Source: an uncultured Clostridia bacterium
GTDB taxonomy: Bacteria > Bacillota > Clostridia > Oscillospirales > Ruminococcaceae
Assembly (NCBI GenBank): GCA_947625335.1
Contig: CANQNY010000005.1
Span: forward strand, 1-47,889
Reading direction: 5' to 3'
Length of the DNA: 47,889 nucleotides
Shown: positions 9,032 to 17,961 of the stretch, piece after piece
Position numbering within the stretch: the first letter of the stretch is position 1
Layout of the letters: every line of letters starts with the position of its first letter
Program-made: the position numbers and the translations under genes
Notes under the pieces: model-generated
What the model was told of the DNA's origin: nothing
Seen by the model: the letters and a program-made list of their open reading frames with translations, nothing else
Databases searched by the model: none

Positions 9032-9430
9032 TTACCATACGAATGCAAGGACTTCGCCGCCGACATTCAGCTCTCTTGCTTTCTTGTCAGTCATAATGCC
9101 CTTGGAAGTGGAAACAATAGCGATACCGAGACCCTTCATTACCTTGGGCATATCCTTGCAGTTCGAGTAAATTCTAAGACCGGGTTTTGACACGCGGCGA
9201 AGACCGGTGATAACCTGTGCCTTGCTGTCGGTGTATTTGAGAGTAATTCTTATAACTCCCTGCTTTCCGTCATCAATGACCTTAAAGGACTTGATGTAGC
9301 CCTCGTCAAGCAAGATCTGTGCGATCTGCTTTTTGAGGTTGGATGCGGGAACATCAACGATCGGATGTTTCTGAGAACTTGCATTGCGAATTCTTGTAAG
9401 CATATCCGCAATAGTATCTGTGATCTGCAT
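9032..9430 (-). CDS. rpsH: 30S ribosomal protein S8
   Basis: Primary 16S rRNA-binding protein. The 132-residue product starts [22 protein letters not shown] and ends with the strongly conserved [26 protein letters not shown]. In several bacteria S8 is the repressor of its own operon, but I see no obvious S8-site mimic here; the 120-base spacer upstream (9431-9550) is where one could lie. Confidence 0.98.
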   Translation of the reverse strand: MQITDTIADMLTRIRNASSQKHPIVDVPASNLKKQIAQILLDEGYIKSFKVIDDGKQGVIRITLKYTDSKAQVITGLRRVSKPGLRIYSNCKDMPKVMKGLGIAIVSTSKGIMTDKKARELNVGGEVLAFVW

Positions 9431-9550
9431 TCATTTACCTCCTATAGATTAGCCGTTACGAACGCGACTTCGTCCGTCGTACTAATTATTTATCCTGAAA
9501 TTCGAGCTATTGTCCTTACCCGCTCGACGAGGTAAAGCGTTCGGCAAATA
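9431..9550 (-). other. 120-bp spacer between rpsN and rpsH
   Basis: No coding region. It is noticeably longer than its neighbours (10-20 bases) and contains short complementary arms, for example ACGAACGCGA / TCGTCCGT in the part near rpsH. It could fold as a regulatory leader for rpsH, but nothing is diagnostic. Confidence 0.3.
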
Positions 9551-9736
9551 TTACCAGCTTGCTTTTTTCACTCCGGGGATTTGACCCTTGTAAGCAAGCT
9601 CGCGGAAACAAATTCTGCAAATGCCGAACTTACGCAGATAAGCGTGAGGTCTGCCACAAATCTTGCATCTGTTGTAAGCGCGAGTGGAGAACTTCGGAGC
9701 TCTCTGCTGCTTAACCTTCAATGACGTTTTTGCCAT
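9551..9736 (-). CDS. rpsN: 30S ribosomal protein S14, zinc-binding type
   Basis: The 61-residue short form of S14 (type Z). It has the C-x2-C ... C-x2-C zinc ligands (CKICG, and CRICF) and the [21 protein letters not shown] core ending KKASW. The short zinc-type S14 at this spot in the spc operon is typical of Firmicutes and several other phyla, in contrast to the ~100-residue zinc-free form. Confidence 0.98.
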   Translation of the reverse strand: MAKTSLKVKQQRAPKFSTRAYNRCKICGRPHAYLRKFGICRICFRELAYKGQIPGVKKASW

Positions 9737-9753
9737 ATTATCCTCCGTTCCTG

Positions 9754-10296
9754 TTACTGCTTCTCAAAGGGCGCGCCCATCATAGTAAGCAGCTCTCTTG
9801 CCTCTTCATCGGTTTTCGCGGTGGTGATGAAGTTTATATCCATACCGCGGACGGCGTCAATCTTGTCATACTCGATCTCGGGGAAGATAAGCTGTTCCTT
9901 AAGACCGAAAGAGTAGTTTCCTCTTCCGTCGAAGGAGTTGGGGTTAATGCCTCTGAAGTCGCGCACACGCGGCAAAGCGACATTAAACAGCCTGTCGAGA
10001 AACTCGTACATAATATCCCCGCGAAGAGTAACCTTAACGCCTATTACCTGTCCCTCTCTGAGCTTGAAATTCGCAACCGACTTCTTTGAACGGCATGCAA
10101 CGGGCTTTTGACCTGTAATAGCGGCAAGCTCCGCCATTACGTTGTCGATTATCTTCGCATTTTCCTTAGCCTCGCCGCAGCCAACGTTCACGACGATTTT
10201 GTCGATCTTCGGGGTCTGCATAACAGACTTGTAGCCGAACTTCTTAAACAGAGCGGGAGCTACAGTCTCTTTGTAGAAATCTTTCATTCTTGCCAT
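9754..10296 (-). CDS. rplE: 50S ribosomal protein L5
   Basis: L5 binds 5S rRNA and bridges to the 30S head. The 180-residue product shows [20 protein letters not shown], the conserved [22 protein letters not shown], and the C-terminal [20 protein letters not shown]. Length and position are canonical. Confidence 0.98.
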   Translation of the reverse strand: MARMKDFYKETVAPALFKKFGYKSVMQTPKIDKIVVNVGCGEAKENAKIIDNVMAELAAITGQKPVACRSKKSVANFKLREGQVIGVKVTLRGDIMYEFLDRLFNVALPRVRDFRGINPNSFDGRGNYSFGLKEQLIFPEIEYDKIDAVRGMDINFITTAKTDEEARELLTMMGAPFEKQ

Positions 10297-10374
10297 TGTA
10301 AAATCTCCTTATAAAGCCGGATTTTAGGCGCAAATCCTGCGCGCTGCTTATATCCGACCAAAATTCGGCGAATA

Positions 10375-10725
10375 TCAGTATTTAAGCTCTGCACCGCAGT
10401 GCTTGCAGACTCTGATCTTCTTGCCGTCCTCTATCTTGTGACCAACCCTTGTGGGCTTGTCGCACTTCGGGCATACGGGCATTACCTTGCACGCATAAAT
10501 GGGGCTTTCCGCCTGAACGCGTCCGCCAAGCTGACCCTGCTGACGGGGCTTAACATGCTTTGTAACCATATTGATGCCCTCAACGATTACCTTTCCCTCT
10601 TTCGGGGATACCGTAAGCACCTTTCCGGTCTTGCGTTTGCCGTTCTTGCCGTTTTCGTATTTGTCCTTGCTGTCACCTGTCATAAGAGCTACGGTGTCGC
10701 CGACTTTAACGTGAAGTTTATTCAT
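10375..10725 (-). CDS. rplX: 50S ribosomal protein L24 with C-terminal zinc ribbon
   Basis: Assembly-initiating L24 with a KOW fold at the N-terminus ([40 protein letters not shown]) and a C-terminal extension carrying C-x2-C ... C-x2-C ([11 protein letters not shown] and [10 protein letters not shown]), a probable zinc knuckle seen in many clostridial L24 proteins. I start at the ATG at 10725 ([10 protein letters not shown]), which has AGGAGGT upstream and gives 116 residues; the longer frame to 10761 overlaps rplN. The 78-base gap to rplE holds nothing obvious. Confidence 0.96.
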   Translation of the reverse strand: MNKLHVKVGDTVALMTGDSKDKYENGKNGKRKTGKVLTVSPKEGKVIVEGINMVTKHVKPRQQGQLGGRVQAESPIYACKVMPVCPKCDKPTRVGHKIEDGKKIRVCKHCGAELKY

Positions 10726-10741
10726 TGCACAGCACCTCCTA

Positions 10742-11110
10742 TTACAGAACCTCGGGAGCAAGCGACAGGATCTTCATAAAGTCCTTGTCTCTGAGCTCTC
10801 TCGCAACCGGCCCAAAAATACGAGTTCCCCTCGGATTTTTGTCCTCCTTGATTATAACAGCCGCATTCTCGTCAAAGCGAATATATGTTCCGTCGTCGCG
10901 TCTGAGTCCCTTGGAAGAGCGCACAACAACGCACTTAACCACATCGCCCTTTTTAACAACGCCGCCGGGTGTAGCCTTTTTAACGGAAGCTACTATAACA
11001 TCGCCGATATTCGCATATCTTCTGCGAGTACCGCCAAGCACTCTGATACACATAAGCTCTTTCGCGCCGGTATTGTCGGCGACCTTAAGCAATGTCTGCA
11101 TCTGGATCAT
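10742..11110 (-). CDS. rplN: 50S ribosomal protein L14
   Basis: L14 forms part of the intersubunit bridge. The 122-residue protein begins [22 protein letters not shown] and contains [22 protein letters not shown] and [24 protein letters not shown], the standard L14 blocks. Length is exactly the bacterial norm. Confidence 0.99.
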   Translation of the reverse strand: MIQMQTLLKVADNTGAKELMCIRVLGGTRRRYANIGDVIVASVKKATPGGVVKKGDVVKCVVVRSSKGLRRDDGTYIRFDENAAVIIKEDKNPRGTRIFGPVARELRDKDFMKILSLAPEVL

Positions 11111-11147
11111 GGCATTACTTCTCCTTTCGTAGAATTAAAATAAACGC

Positions 11148-11402
11148 TTACTTCGCGCGCTCGATAACGTTGACCAGACGCCATCTCTTATCCTTGGAAA
11201 GCGGACGCGTTTCCATGATTTCAACTCTGTCGCCGATGTTGCAGGTGTTCTGCTCGTCGTGAGCCTTCAGTTTAATGGTACGCTTTACGATCTTCTTGTA
11301 AAGAGGATGACGAACATTGTCCTCGATAGCAACAACGATCGTCTTGTCCATCTTGTTGCTGACCACTCTGCCAACTCTGGTTTTTCTCAAAGCTCTTTCC
11401 AT
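11148..11402 (-). CDS. rpsQ: 30S ribosomal protein S17
   Basis: An 84-residue OB-fold 16S rRNA-binding protein. Diagnostic stretches are [31 protein letters not shown] and the C-terminal [22 protein letters not shown]. It lies between rpmC and rplN. Confidence 0.98.
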   Translation of the reverse strand: MERALRKTRVGRVVSNKMDKTIVVAIEDNVRHPLYKKIVKRTIKLKAHDEQNTCNIGDRVEIMETRPLSKDKRWRLVNVIERAK

Positions 11403-11424
11403 TGTCTGTTCTTATCCTCCTTCC

Positions 11425-11625
11425 TCAGTTCTGTGCGGTAAGTTCGCGCTCGCGCTGAATGGTCTTGATGCGCGCGATGTCTTTCTTTACAGCCTTGATC
11501 CTCGTGGGATTGTCAAGCTGATTTACCGCAAGCTGAAAGCGAAGATTGAAAAGCTCAGCTTTAAGTTCGGCGAGCTTGGTTTCAAGCTCGGTCTCCGAGA
11601 GATATTTAATTTCCGACGCCTTCAT
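11425..11625 (-). CDS. rpmC: 50S ribosomal protein L29
   Basis: L29 is a two-helix protein near the tunnel exit, next to the docking site for SRP and trigger factor. The 66-residue product reads [21 protein letters not shown] and [18 protein letters not shown], ending [11 protein letters not shown]. Its start overlaps the rplP stop by one base, as seen in many genomes. Confidence 0.97.
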   Translation of the reverse strand: MKASEIKYLSETELETKLAELKAELFNLRFQLAVNQLDNPTRIKAVKKDIARIKTIQRERELTAQN

Positions 11626-12047
11626 TAAAGCTCACCTCCGTCTTCCTTTTTGACAAATTTGCACTTGATAGGCAGCTTGTGCATTGCAAGACGCATTGCC
11701 TCTCTCGCAGCGTCCTCGGGAACGCCCGCAATCTCGAACATAACGCGTCCGGGCTTTACAACAGCTACCCAATATTCGGGAGAACCTTTTCCCGAACCCA
11801 TACGAGTGCCAAGCGGCTTTGTAGTAACGGGCTTATCCGGGAAAATCTTGATCCAGACCTGACCGCCACGCTTGATGTAACGCGTCATTGCGCGACGCGC
11901 AGCCTCGATCTGGTTGGACTTTATCCAAGCGGCCTCAAGAGCCTGCAATCCGTACTCGCCGTTGGAAACGGTGTTTCCTCTTGTAGCGACGCCCTTGCGG
12001 CGACCTCTCTGCACTCTTCTGTATTTTACTCTCTTAGGAAGCAGCAT
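11625..12047 (-). CDS. rplP: 50S ribosomal protein L16
   Basis: L16 organises the A-site region of the 50S subunit. The 140-residue protein starts [19 protein letters not shown] and contains [38 protein letters not shown] with the expected conserved arginine. Adjacent genes rpsC and rpmC overlap it by one base at either side. Confidence 0.98.
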   Translation of the reverse strand: MLLPKRVKYRRVQRGRRKGVATRGNTVSNGEYGLQALEAAWIKSNQIEAARRAMTRYIKRGGQVWIKIFPDKPVTTKPLGTRMGSGKGSPEYWVAVVKPGRVMFEIAGVPEDAAREAMRLAMHKLPIKCKFVKKEDGGEL

Positions 12048-12883
12048 CAGTCGTTACCTCCTTCTTTTTTTGCTTCTCTGGGCTCTCTGCCCTCTCTGGG
12101 TCTGCGGGGACGACGGTCGTCGCGTCCTCTGCCGTTTGCTCTGTCATCGCGGCGGCGTCTGTCGGGTCTTTGCTCGCGTTCATTTCTTCCCGCGTGAACC
12201 TCTCCCTTAAGAACCTCACCGTTATAAATCCACACCTTAACGCCGATAACGCCGTAGGTGGTGTTTGCTCTCGCTACGCCGTAATCAATGTCCGCGCGCA
12301 GCGTCTGAAGCGGGATAGTACCCTCGTGATAGCTCTCAGAACGCGCGATTTCCGCGCCGCCGAGTCTGCCGCTTACCATGGTCTTAATACCCTTCGCACC
12401 GCTCTTCATGGTTCTTCCGATAACCTGTTTCATAGCGCGTCTGAAAGATACGCGCCCCTCAAGCTGCATTGCGATGTTGTCCGCAACAAGCTGTGCATTT
12501 GTATCGGGATTTGCAATCTCGACAATATCCAGCGAGACCGTCTTTCCGCCCGTCAGCTTTTCAAGCTCGCCGCGGATTTTTTCGATCTCCACGCCCTTCG
12601 GACCGATAAGCATACCGGGCTTTGCAGTGTGGATATAAATCTTAAGCTTATCCGCGCCGGAACGCTCAATCTCAACCTTGGAAATACCTACCGCTCTGGA
12701 GAGCTGCTGGTTTGTGGATTCGCCCTTAACATTGACGAACTGTCTCTTGTTCATGATGTAATCGCGTATCTTGTAGTCCTCTACAAGAGTATCGCCAAAG
12801 TCTGCCTTGCCCGCATACCAACGGGAATCCCAGTCTTTGATAACACCCACTCTGAGACCATGGGGATTTACCTTCTGTCCCAT
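12047..12883 (-). CDS. rpsC: 30S ribosomal protein S3 with a long charged C-terminal tail
   Basis: S3 forms part of the mRNA entry channel. Residues 1-215 match ordinary S3: [20 protein letters not shown], a KH domain ([23 protein letters not shown]) and the C-terminal S3 domain ([32 protein letters not shown]). From about residue 225 there is a tail of some 50 residues made almost only of Arg, Asp, Glu, Gly and Pro (for example [20 protein letters not shown]). The usual Firmicutes length is 215-230, so at 278 residues the tail is an addition. Its acidic/basic low complexity suggests RNA contact or a disordered region. Confidence 0.97.
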   Translation of the reverse strand: MGQKVNPHGLRVGVIKDWDSRWYAGKADFGDTLVEDYKIRDYIMNKRQFVNVKGESTNQQLSRAVGISKVEIERSGADKLKIYIHTAKPGMLIGPKGVEIEKIRGELEKLTGGKTVSLDIVEIANPDTNAQLVADNIAMQLEGRVSFRRAMKQVIGRTMKSGAKGIKTMVSGRLGGAEIARSESYHEGTIPLQTLRADIDYGVARANTTYGVIGVKVWIYNGEVLKGEVHAGRNEREQRPDRRRRDDRANGRGRDDRRPRRPREGREPREAKKEGGND

Positions 12884-12897
12884 TGAAATTCTCCTCC

Positions 12898-13233
12898 TTA
12901 TTCTGCTTCTTTAACAACCAGCGTAACGTTGGACGTTCTCTTCAAAATTCTGTGTGCACGGCCGTGATCCTTGGCTCTTATGCGCTTAAGAGTAACGCCT
13001 GCGCCGACATACGCCTGAGAAACATACAGTCTGGAGGTATCCATATTGTGGTTGTTTTCGGCGTTAGCGACCGCGGATTTAAGCAGCTTTGCAAGCGGCT
13101 CGCTCGCGGACTTGGGTGTATTATTGAGAATTGCCATTGCAACTTCCACAGGCTTGTTTCTGATAAGGTCAAGCACAACGCCGACCTTTCTCGGAGAAAT
13201 ACGAACCTGCCTGAGTTCAGCTCTAGCTTCCAT
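12898..13233 (-). CDS. rplV: 50S ribosomal protein L22
   Basis: L22 lines the peptide exit tunnel with a beta-hairpin. The 111-residue product contains [52 protein letters not shown] and the hairpin with [25 protein letters not shown]. Length and position are canonical. Confidence 0.98.
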   Translation of the reverse strand: MEARAELRQVRISPRKVGVVLDLIRNKPVEVAMAILNNTPKSASEPLAKLLKSAVANAENNHNMDTSRLYVSQAYVGAGVTLKRIRAKDHGRAHRILKRTSNVTLVVKEAE

Positions 13234-13245
13234 ATTATCTCCTCC

Positions 13246-13527
13246 TTACTTCGTTTTCGCCGTGGTCTTGCTGCCCGAATGACCCTTAAAGGTCCTCGTG
13301 GGGGCAAACTCTCCGAGCTTGTGACCTACCATATCTTCGGTAACATATACCGGAACGTGCTTTCTGCCGTCGTGTACGGCAAACGTGTGACCTACGAACT
13401 CGGGGAAAATCGTGGAAGAACGGCTCCATGTCTTCAGAACCGTTTTCTTGCCGCCCTCGTTCAGCGCAAGAACTCTCTTATAAAGAGCCTCCTGCACATA
13501 AGGTCCCTTTTTAATGCTTCTTCCCAT
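13246..13527 (-). CDS. rpsS: 30S ribosomal protein S19
   Basis: S19 binds the 16S 3' domain at the 30S head. I start at the ATG at 13527 ([19 protein letters not shown]), giving 93 residues; the in-frame ATG ten codons upstream adds a non-conserved stretch. The core [29 protein letters not shown] and the [14 protein letters not shown] end are diagnostic. The spacer before it (to rplB) is 110 bases. Confidence 0.97.
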   Translation of the reverse strand: MGRSIKKGPYVQEALYKRVLALNEGGKKTVLKTWSRSSTIFPEFVGHTFAVHDGRKHVPVYVTEDMVGHKLGEFAPTRTFKGHSGSKTTAKTK

Positions 13528-13637
13528 TGTAATATTTCCTTTCAAGTTAAGCTGCAAGTTAACGAGCAGCGAAAAGCGTTTTACGCCCTATAGGCAACGC
13601 TGTTCTTATTAACAGCAACTTTCGGGTTTTAAGTTGA

Positions 13638-14471
13638 TTACTTACCGTTTCTTCTCTTAACGATAAACTTATTGGACGCCTTCTTTGTAGAGCGCGTCTT
13701 GTAGCCGAGAGCGGGCTTGCCCCACGGAGTAACAGGTCCGGGACGTCCTACGGGGGACTTGCCCTCGCCGCCGCCGTGCGGGTGATCGTTCGGGTTCATA
13801 ACAGAACCGCGGACGGTGGGTCTGATACCGAGGTGACGAGTCTTACCCGCCTTGCCGAGGTTTACATTTTCGTGGTCGAGGTTGGAAACCGTGCCGATAG
13901 ACGCATAGCAGTCCGCCGAAACGTTTCTGAGCTCTCCGGACGGCAAACGGAGCAGCGCGTAGCCGTTCTCTTTCGCCATAAGCTGAGCCATATTTCCCGC
14001 CGAACGCACAAGCTGTCCGCCCTTGCCGGGGTGAAGTTCGATATTGTGAATAACAGTACCTACGGGAATATCCTTAAGAGGGAGCGCGCAGCCGGGCTTT
14101 ATATCCGCGTCGGAACCCGCGCGTACAACATCGCCCACTTTAAGTCCGTCGGGAGCGATAATATATCTCTTCTCGCCGTCCTCATACTTTACCAGCGCGA
14201 TAAACGCCGAACGGTTCGGATCGTACTCCAGCGTCGCCACCGTCGCGTTCATGCCTCTCTTATCTCTCTTGAAGTCGATAATACGGTACTTCTTTCTGTT
14301 GCCGCCGCCGATGTGTCTTACGGTAATTCTGCCGTAGCTGTTTCTGCCTGCGGTCTTTTTAACGGGCTCCAGAAGACTTTTTTCGGGAGCGACCTTTGAC
14401 AGCCCGCTGTAATCCGTAACGGTCATTCCGCGGCGGCTGTTGTTTACGGGCTTATATGCTTTAATAGCCAT
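13638..14471 (-). CDS. rplB: 50S ribosomal protein L2
   Basis: L2 lies next to the peptidyl-transferase centre and joins the subunits. The 277-residue protein shows [21 protein letters not shown], the [21 protein letters not shown] block, and [39 protein letters not shown], which includes the His essential for activity (HPHGGGEG). Length is normal. Confidence 0.99.
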   Translation of the reverse strand: MAIKAYKPVNNSRRGMTVTDYSGLSKVAPEKSLLEPVKKTAGRNSYGRITVRHIGGGNRKKYRIIDFKRDKRGMNATVATLEYDPNRSAFIALVKYEDGEKRYIIAPDGLKVGDVVRAGSDADIKPGCALPLKDIPVGTVIHNIELHPGKGGQLVRSAGNMAQLMAKENGYALLRLPSGELRNVSADCYASIGTVSNLDHENVNLGKAGKTRHLGIRPTVRGSVMNPNDHPHGGGEGKSPVGRPGPVTPWGKPALGYKTRSTKKASNKFIVKRRNGK

Positions 14472-14488
14472 TTCTGTTCACTCCTTAC

Positions 14489-14788
14489 TTAAATCATTCC
14501 GTCGAAGAATTCAATGGTCTTAGAACCCTCCGCGAGAGTAACGATAGCCTTCTTCCAATCGGAAGTATAACCCTCGTTTCTGCCCATTCTCTTCTTTCTT
14601 CCGCGAACGCTTACGGTGTTCACTTTCGCCACCTTAACGCCCTTGAAAAGCTTTTCTACAGCCTTTGCAATCTCAATCTTGTTGGCGTCTTTCGCAACCT
14701 TGAAAGTGTACTTTCCCTGTGCAAGGCAGTCCATGGAATGTTCGGTGATAATGGGCTTTAAGATAATATCCTGTGCAACCTTCTCCAT
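14489..14788 (-). CDS. rplW: 50S ribosomal protein L23
   Basis: L23 forms the docking site for trigger factor and SRP at the tunnel exit. The 99-residue product contains DIILKPIITEHSMDCLAQGKYTFKV, EIAKAVEKLFKGVKVAKVNT and the RKKRMGRNEGYTSDWKKAIVTL hairpin. Its ATG overlaps the rplD stop. Confidence 0.98.
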   Translation of the reverse strand: MEKVAQDIILKPIITEHSMDCLAQGKYTFKVAKDANKIEIAKAVEKLFKGVKVAKVNTVSVRGRKKRMGRNEGYTSDWKKAIVTLAEGSKTIEFFDGMI

Positions 14789-15411
14789 TACGCGTACACC
14801 TCCTCAAGTTTCTCAACTGCGCCCTTTACGATAACGAACTTATTGCAGTTAAGCACATCGTACACGTTAAGCGTGTTGACCTGCGTGGTCTTGACGTCGG
14901 CGATATTCGCCGCGGACTTGATGACCTTTTTGTCAACATTGTCCAACACTATAAGGGTCTTGTCCTCTGCGCCGATAGCCTTAAGCATATTGACCATATT
15001 CTTTGTCTTAAACTCATCGGTCGTAATGCTGTCCACAACTATCATCTCATTCTCCGCGACCTTGCTTGAAAGCGCGGAAAGCAGAGCCAGTCTCTTTACT
15101 TTCTTATTAAGCGCGAACCTGTAAGAACGCGGTTTCGGACCGAGAGCTATACCGCCGTGTCTCCACTGGGGCGCTCTTGTCGAACCCTGTCTTGCATGAC
15201 CCGTGCCTTTCTGACGCCAAGGCTTTTTACCGCCGCCGCTTACCTCTGTTCTGGTAAGAGTGGACTGTGTTCCCTGACGCTGATTTGCAAGGTAATTCAC
15301 AACCGCGGAGTGCATAGCGGTCTTATTGGGCTTTATGCCGAAAACCGCGTCGTTAAGCTCAAGCTCGGAAACGACTTTACCCGCCATATCAACAACATTT
15401 ATCTTTGACAT
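14788..15411 (-). CDS. rplD: 50S ribosomal protein L4
   Basis: L4 reaches the exit-tunnel constriction through its extended loop and, in gamma-proteobacteria, also represses the S10 operon. The 207-residue protein has RQGTQSTLTRTEVSGGGKKPWRQKGTGHARQGSTRAPQWRHGG, the tunnel-loop signature. Whether it controls the long rpsJ leader here is unknown. Confidence 0.98.
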   Translation of the reverse strand: MSKINVVDMAGKVVSELELNDAVFGIKPNKTAMHSAVVNYLANQRQGTQSTLTRTEVSGGGKKPWRQKGTGHARQGSTRAPQWRHGGIALGPKPRSYRFALNKKVKRLALLSALSSKVAENEMIVVDSITTDEFKTKNMVNMLKAIGAEDKTLIVLDNVDKKVIKSAANIADVKTTQVNTLNVYDVLNCNKFVIVKGAVEKLEEVYA

Positions 15412-15430
15412 AGTATCGTCCTCCCCTCTC

Positions 15431-16063
15431 TTATGCCTTTACCGCGTCGCAAATTGTCACAACGCCGCCCTTGGGTCCGGGAACTGCTCCCTTGACCGCG
15501 ATAAGGTTGTTTTCAGCGTCGACTTTTACAACAACAAGATTTTGCACGGTAACGTTCTCCGCGCCCATATGACCTGCCATGCCCTTGCCCTTGAAAATTC
15601 TCGAAGGGGACGAGCACGCGCCCATAGAGCCCGCCTGTCTTGCAACAGGACCCGAACCGTGAGTTTCTTTCAGTCTGTGCTGATTGTAACGCTTGATAGC
15701 TCCTGTGAAACCCTTGCCCTTGCTTACGCCCGCAACGTCGATAACGTCGCCCTCCGCAAACACGTCCGCCTTGATAACATCGCCGGTGTTATAACCGCTT
15801 ATGTCGTCAAAACGAAACTCCTTAAGGGTCTTTTTGAACGCAACGTCATTCTTTTTGAAATGACCTTGTTCGGGCTTGTTCACCTGTTTCGGGGAAACAT
15901 CTCCGAAACCGAGCTGAACAGCCTCGTAGCCGTCGTTTTCGGTCGTCTTTTTCTGAACGACCACGCAGGGACCCGCCTCGATTACCGTAACGGGAACGAC
16001 TTTGCCTGCCTCGTCGAAGATCTGCGTCATACCGATCTTCTTGCCGATGATACCTTTCGTCAT
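15431..16063 (-). CDS. rplC: 50S ribosomal protein L3
   Basis: L3 initiates 50S assembly and approaches the peptidyl-transferase centre. The 210-residue protein begins [21 protein letters not shown] and contains [24 protein letters not shown] and [23 protein letters not shown]-like blocks (here [14 protein letters not shown]). The 123-base spacer between rpsJ and this gene holds several hairpins. Confidence 0.98.
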   Translation of the reverse strand: MTKGIIGKKIGMTQIFDEAGKVVPVTVIEAGPCVVVQKKTTENDGYEAVQLGFGDVSPKQVNKPEQGHFKKNDVAFKKTLKEFRFDDISGYNTGDVIKADVFAEGDVIDVAGVSKGKGFTGAIKRYNQHRLKETHGSGPVARQAGSMGACSSPSRIFKGKGMAGHMGAENVTVQNLVVVKVDAENNLIAVKGAVPGPKGGVVTICDAVKA

Positions 16064-16186
16064 TTCGGCTTCCTCCTTAAAATGGTTATTGGTCGGGAAA
16101 TCCCGACTTGACCAACGAGAGCCCTCGCCCTCGATTGGTTAGTGGTTGACAGCTTTTGCCGTCAACATAACTCCAACGAATCTATA
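16064..16186 (-). other. structured spacer between rpsJ and rplC
   Basis: No coding region. Two clear stem-loops lie here: one at 16145-16166 (GTTGAC/GTCAAC arms extended by GC/GC around a TTTT loop, one mismatch) and one at 16093-16106 (TCGGG/CCCGA), itself inside TTGGTC ... GACCAA arms. None is followed by a U-tract on the minus strand, so these look like mRNA processing or regulatory structures and not terminators. Confidence 0.45.
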
Positions 16187-16495
16187 TTAGATATCCATTG
16201 AAATTTCCACGCCTGCGGGCAGCTCCAGCGACTGGAGAGCCTCGATAGTCTTCTGAGTGGGGTGAATTACGTCGATAAGGCGCTTGTGCGTTCTAAGCTC
16301 GAACTGCTCGCGGGAATCCTTATACTTGTGCACCGCTCTCAGAATGGTCACGATCTGCTTGTCTGTGGGCAGCGGGATAGGACCCGCAACTCTCGCGCCG
16401 CCGCGCTTTGCCGCGTCAACAATCTTCGCCGCAGCCGCGTCGACTACGCTGTGCTCGTAACCCTTAACCTTGATTCTTACCTTTTCGTTTGCCAT
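16187..16495 (-). CDS. rpsJ: 30S ribosomal protein S10
   Basis: S10 (NusE) acts in the 30S head and in transcription antitermination. I start at the ATG at 16495 ([20 protein letters not shown]), giving the usual 102 residues; the frame is open farther up but has no homology. Diagnostic stretches are [21 protein letters not shown] and [29 protein letters not shown]. It is the first gene of the superoperon. The str genes (rpsL, rpsG, fusA, tuf) that often come before it are absent. Confidence 0.97.
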   Translation of the reverse strand: MANEKVRIKVKGYEHSVVDAAAAKIVDAAKRGGARVAGPIPLPTDKQIVTILRAVHKYKDSREQFELRTHKRLIDVIHPTQKTIEALQSLELPAGVEISMDI

Positions 16496-16828
16496 TTGAT
16501 TTTTCAACCTTTCAATAATAAAATGATGATAGCCCCATTCCAAGCGCTTGGAGCGGAGCTTATGCCGGCGAAAGCTTATTTGAAAAATCCACCGAGCCGT
16601 GTGTACCGCATTCGTCGCGAAACCAAAACTTCAAACCATCGCCGCCTGTTAGTTATCCGACAACGGACACTTTAACCGACAGCCGAAAGCAAAGTCAAAG
16701 CCCGGCTCAAAATTTTCCGCTCGAGTTCAACCCGAACATGCTCCGTCGAAATTACCGCGAAACCGCGCAACCTCCGACTTCATCGCCACAGCGACCTTAG
16801 AGTTTTCAAGCTCTTCCAACAGCCGCCA
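16496..16828 (-). promoter_or_regulatory. ~330-nt leader of the ribosomal superoperon
   Basis: A long untranslated stretch between the predicted start of transcription and rpsJ. It has several possible stems and a perfect 14-bp palindrome, TCCAAGCGCTTGGA, at 16539-16552, 44 bases before the rpsJ start. No convincing short gene was seen; an 18-codon frame inside has no good ribosome-binding site. Length and structure suggest post-transcriptional control, but I do not recognise a known leader family. Confidence 0.5.
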
Positions 16829-16834
16829 AAGATT

Positions 16835-16863
16835 ATTTTACCACATTCATCCGCTATTTTCAA
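16835..16863 (-). promoter_or_regulatory. sigma-A promoter of the S10-spc-alpha superoperon
   Basis: On the minus strand, -35 TTGAAA (16863-16858) and -10 TAAAAT (16840-16835) are 17 nt apart. The upstream flank is very rich in A/T tracts, as expected for a strong promoter with an UP element. Between it and the gpr stop (16864-17031) I see no gene and no clear terminator, so read-through from gpr may also occur. Confidence 0.65.
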
Positions 16864-17031
16864 GCACTAAAGCAAAATTTATTCCAATTTCGCAGAGAAT
16901 TTTTCGCAATTTTTCGCGCATTTTTTGTACATTTTGCACAATTTGCTGTAATTTCCCGCGAATTCACCCCAAAACCGCGTGAAATTTCTATCTCCGCCGC
17001 CTTATACTATTTATAATATAACAGCAATCCG

Positions 17032-17751
17032 TCACCGCCCGACAATCGCCTCGACCGCGCCGCAAATGACCTCCGCCCACATTTTCACGAGAACGTCGAT
17101 ATCCGCTGATGTTATGTGAAATTTTCTGTCAGAGCCGCTTTTCGTTACGGAGGAAAGCAGAGCCATTGTCGGAACGCCCACCGCCGCCACGGGAATTCCC
17201 AGCCGCTTTTGCGAGAGAGCCTCTTTGCCGTTTCCCGCGCCGGACGCAGGAATTATCCCCGCGTCGGTTATCTGAACCGTTCTCCCAATCGCGCACGGGT
17301 CTTTGCAGGCAAGTGCGTCAAACGCTATCACGCAGTCGGCATGAAGTTCCTCCGACGCCGCTTTTACAAGCTTTACGGTGTCAAGTCCCGTTTTTGCGGC
17401 AACATCAGTCTCAATCGCCGCGAGAGAATATTTTCTCCCCGCACGCGCGCCTATTCCCCGAATAATCGTCGCTCCAAGGCTGTCCTGCGTAATGTCGGGG
17501 TTTCCGAGTCCCACCGCGAAAAGCTTGCCGCGCGGCGGTATAACTTGCTGTATCGCCCGCGAAAGCATTCCGGAAAGCCCCGCCGCGTCGGGTTCCGCCT
17601 CAAGGGTAATGTAGCGTCCCGCGGGCTTTCCTATGCTCTCCGAGCCGTCTAGGCGAACATCTGTAATTTTTACGGCTCCGATAACCCGCGACGCCGCTCG
17701 CGTTTTGTCGATCTTTAACGCGGTTTCCACCGCAAGACCGCTTGTATCCAT
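17032..17751 (-). CDS. gpr: GPR-type germination protease (short form, no propeptide)
   Basis: GPR cleaves small acid-soluble spore proteins at germination. The 239-residue protein matches the family by AGRYITLEAE, VGLGNPDITQDSLGATII, VIAFDALACK, ITDAGIIPASGAGNGK and LGIPVAAVGVPT. Asp90 and Asp145 align with the two acidic residues thought to be catalytic in B. megaterium GPR. It is far shorter than the ~320-370 residues of Bacillus and Clostridium GPR: it starts at the position of the mature enzyme (LAVETA aligned with LAVEA), with no propeptide, and lacks the large insertion before the last helix. The ATG has GGAGTG 5 nt upstream, so the start is secure. Confidence 0.85.
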   Translation of the reverse strand: MDTSGLAVETALKIDKTRAASRVIGAVKITDVRLDGSESIGKPAGRYITLEAEPDAAGLSGMLSRAIQQVIPPRGKLFAVGLGNPDITQDSLGATIIRGIGARAGRKYSLAAIETDVAAKTGLDTVKLVKAASEELHADCVIAFDALACKDPCAIGRTVQITDAGIIPASGAGNGKEALSQKRLGIPVAAVGVPTMALLSSVTKSGSDRKFHITSADIDVLVKMWAEVICGAVEAIVGR

Positions 17752-17789
17752 AAAATCACTCCAAAATTAAAAAAATTTGTTAAAACCCC

Positions 17790-17818
17790 TTGAATTTTTT
17801 TGACGAGTGTGTTATAAT
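17790..17818 (+). promoter_or_regulatory. sigma-A promoter of rpsT
   Basis: -35 TTGAAT (17790-17795), 17-nt spacer, -10 TATAAT (17813-17818). Transcription would start near 17825, giving a leader of about 137 nt before rpsT. Confidence 0.75.
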
Positions 17819-17824
17819 AAAATG

Positions 17825-17961
17825 TACTATGAAAAAAATCCAATCGAATTCACAATAAAAACCGATTTTGCTGCGGAAATTTTGGTAATTATAAATAAAT
17901 CATACCCGAAATGCCGCGCAAAATACGAAAATTCGATTAAAAGTCTATGGAGGTGAAAAAA
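17825..17961 (+). promoter_or_regulatory. rpsT leader with long-range pairing and a 9-codon uORF
   Basis: AATCGAATT at 17842-17850 is perfectly complementary to AATTCGATT at 17930-17938, so the leader can close into one domain just before the rpsT ribosome-binding site (GGAGGTG). A tiny frame, ATG at 17829 to TAA at 17858 (MKKIQSNSQ), starts within a few bases of the predicted transcript start. S20 is known to repress its own synthesis in E. coli; this leader could serve that purpose, but that is inference. Confidence 0.4.
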
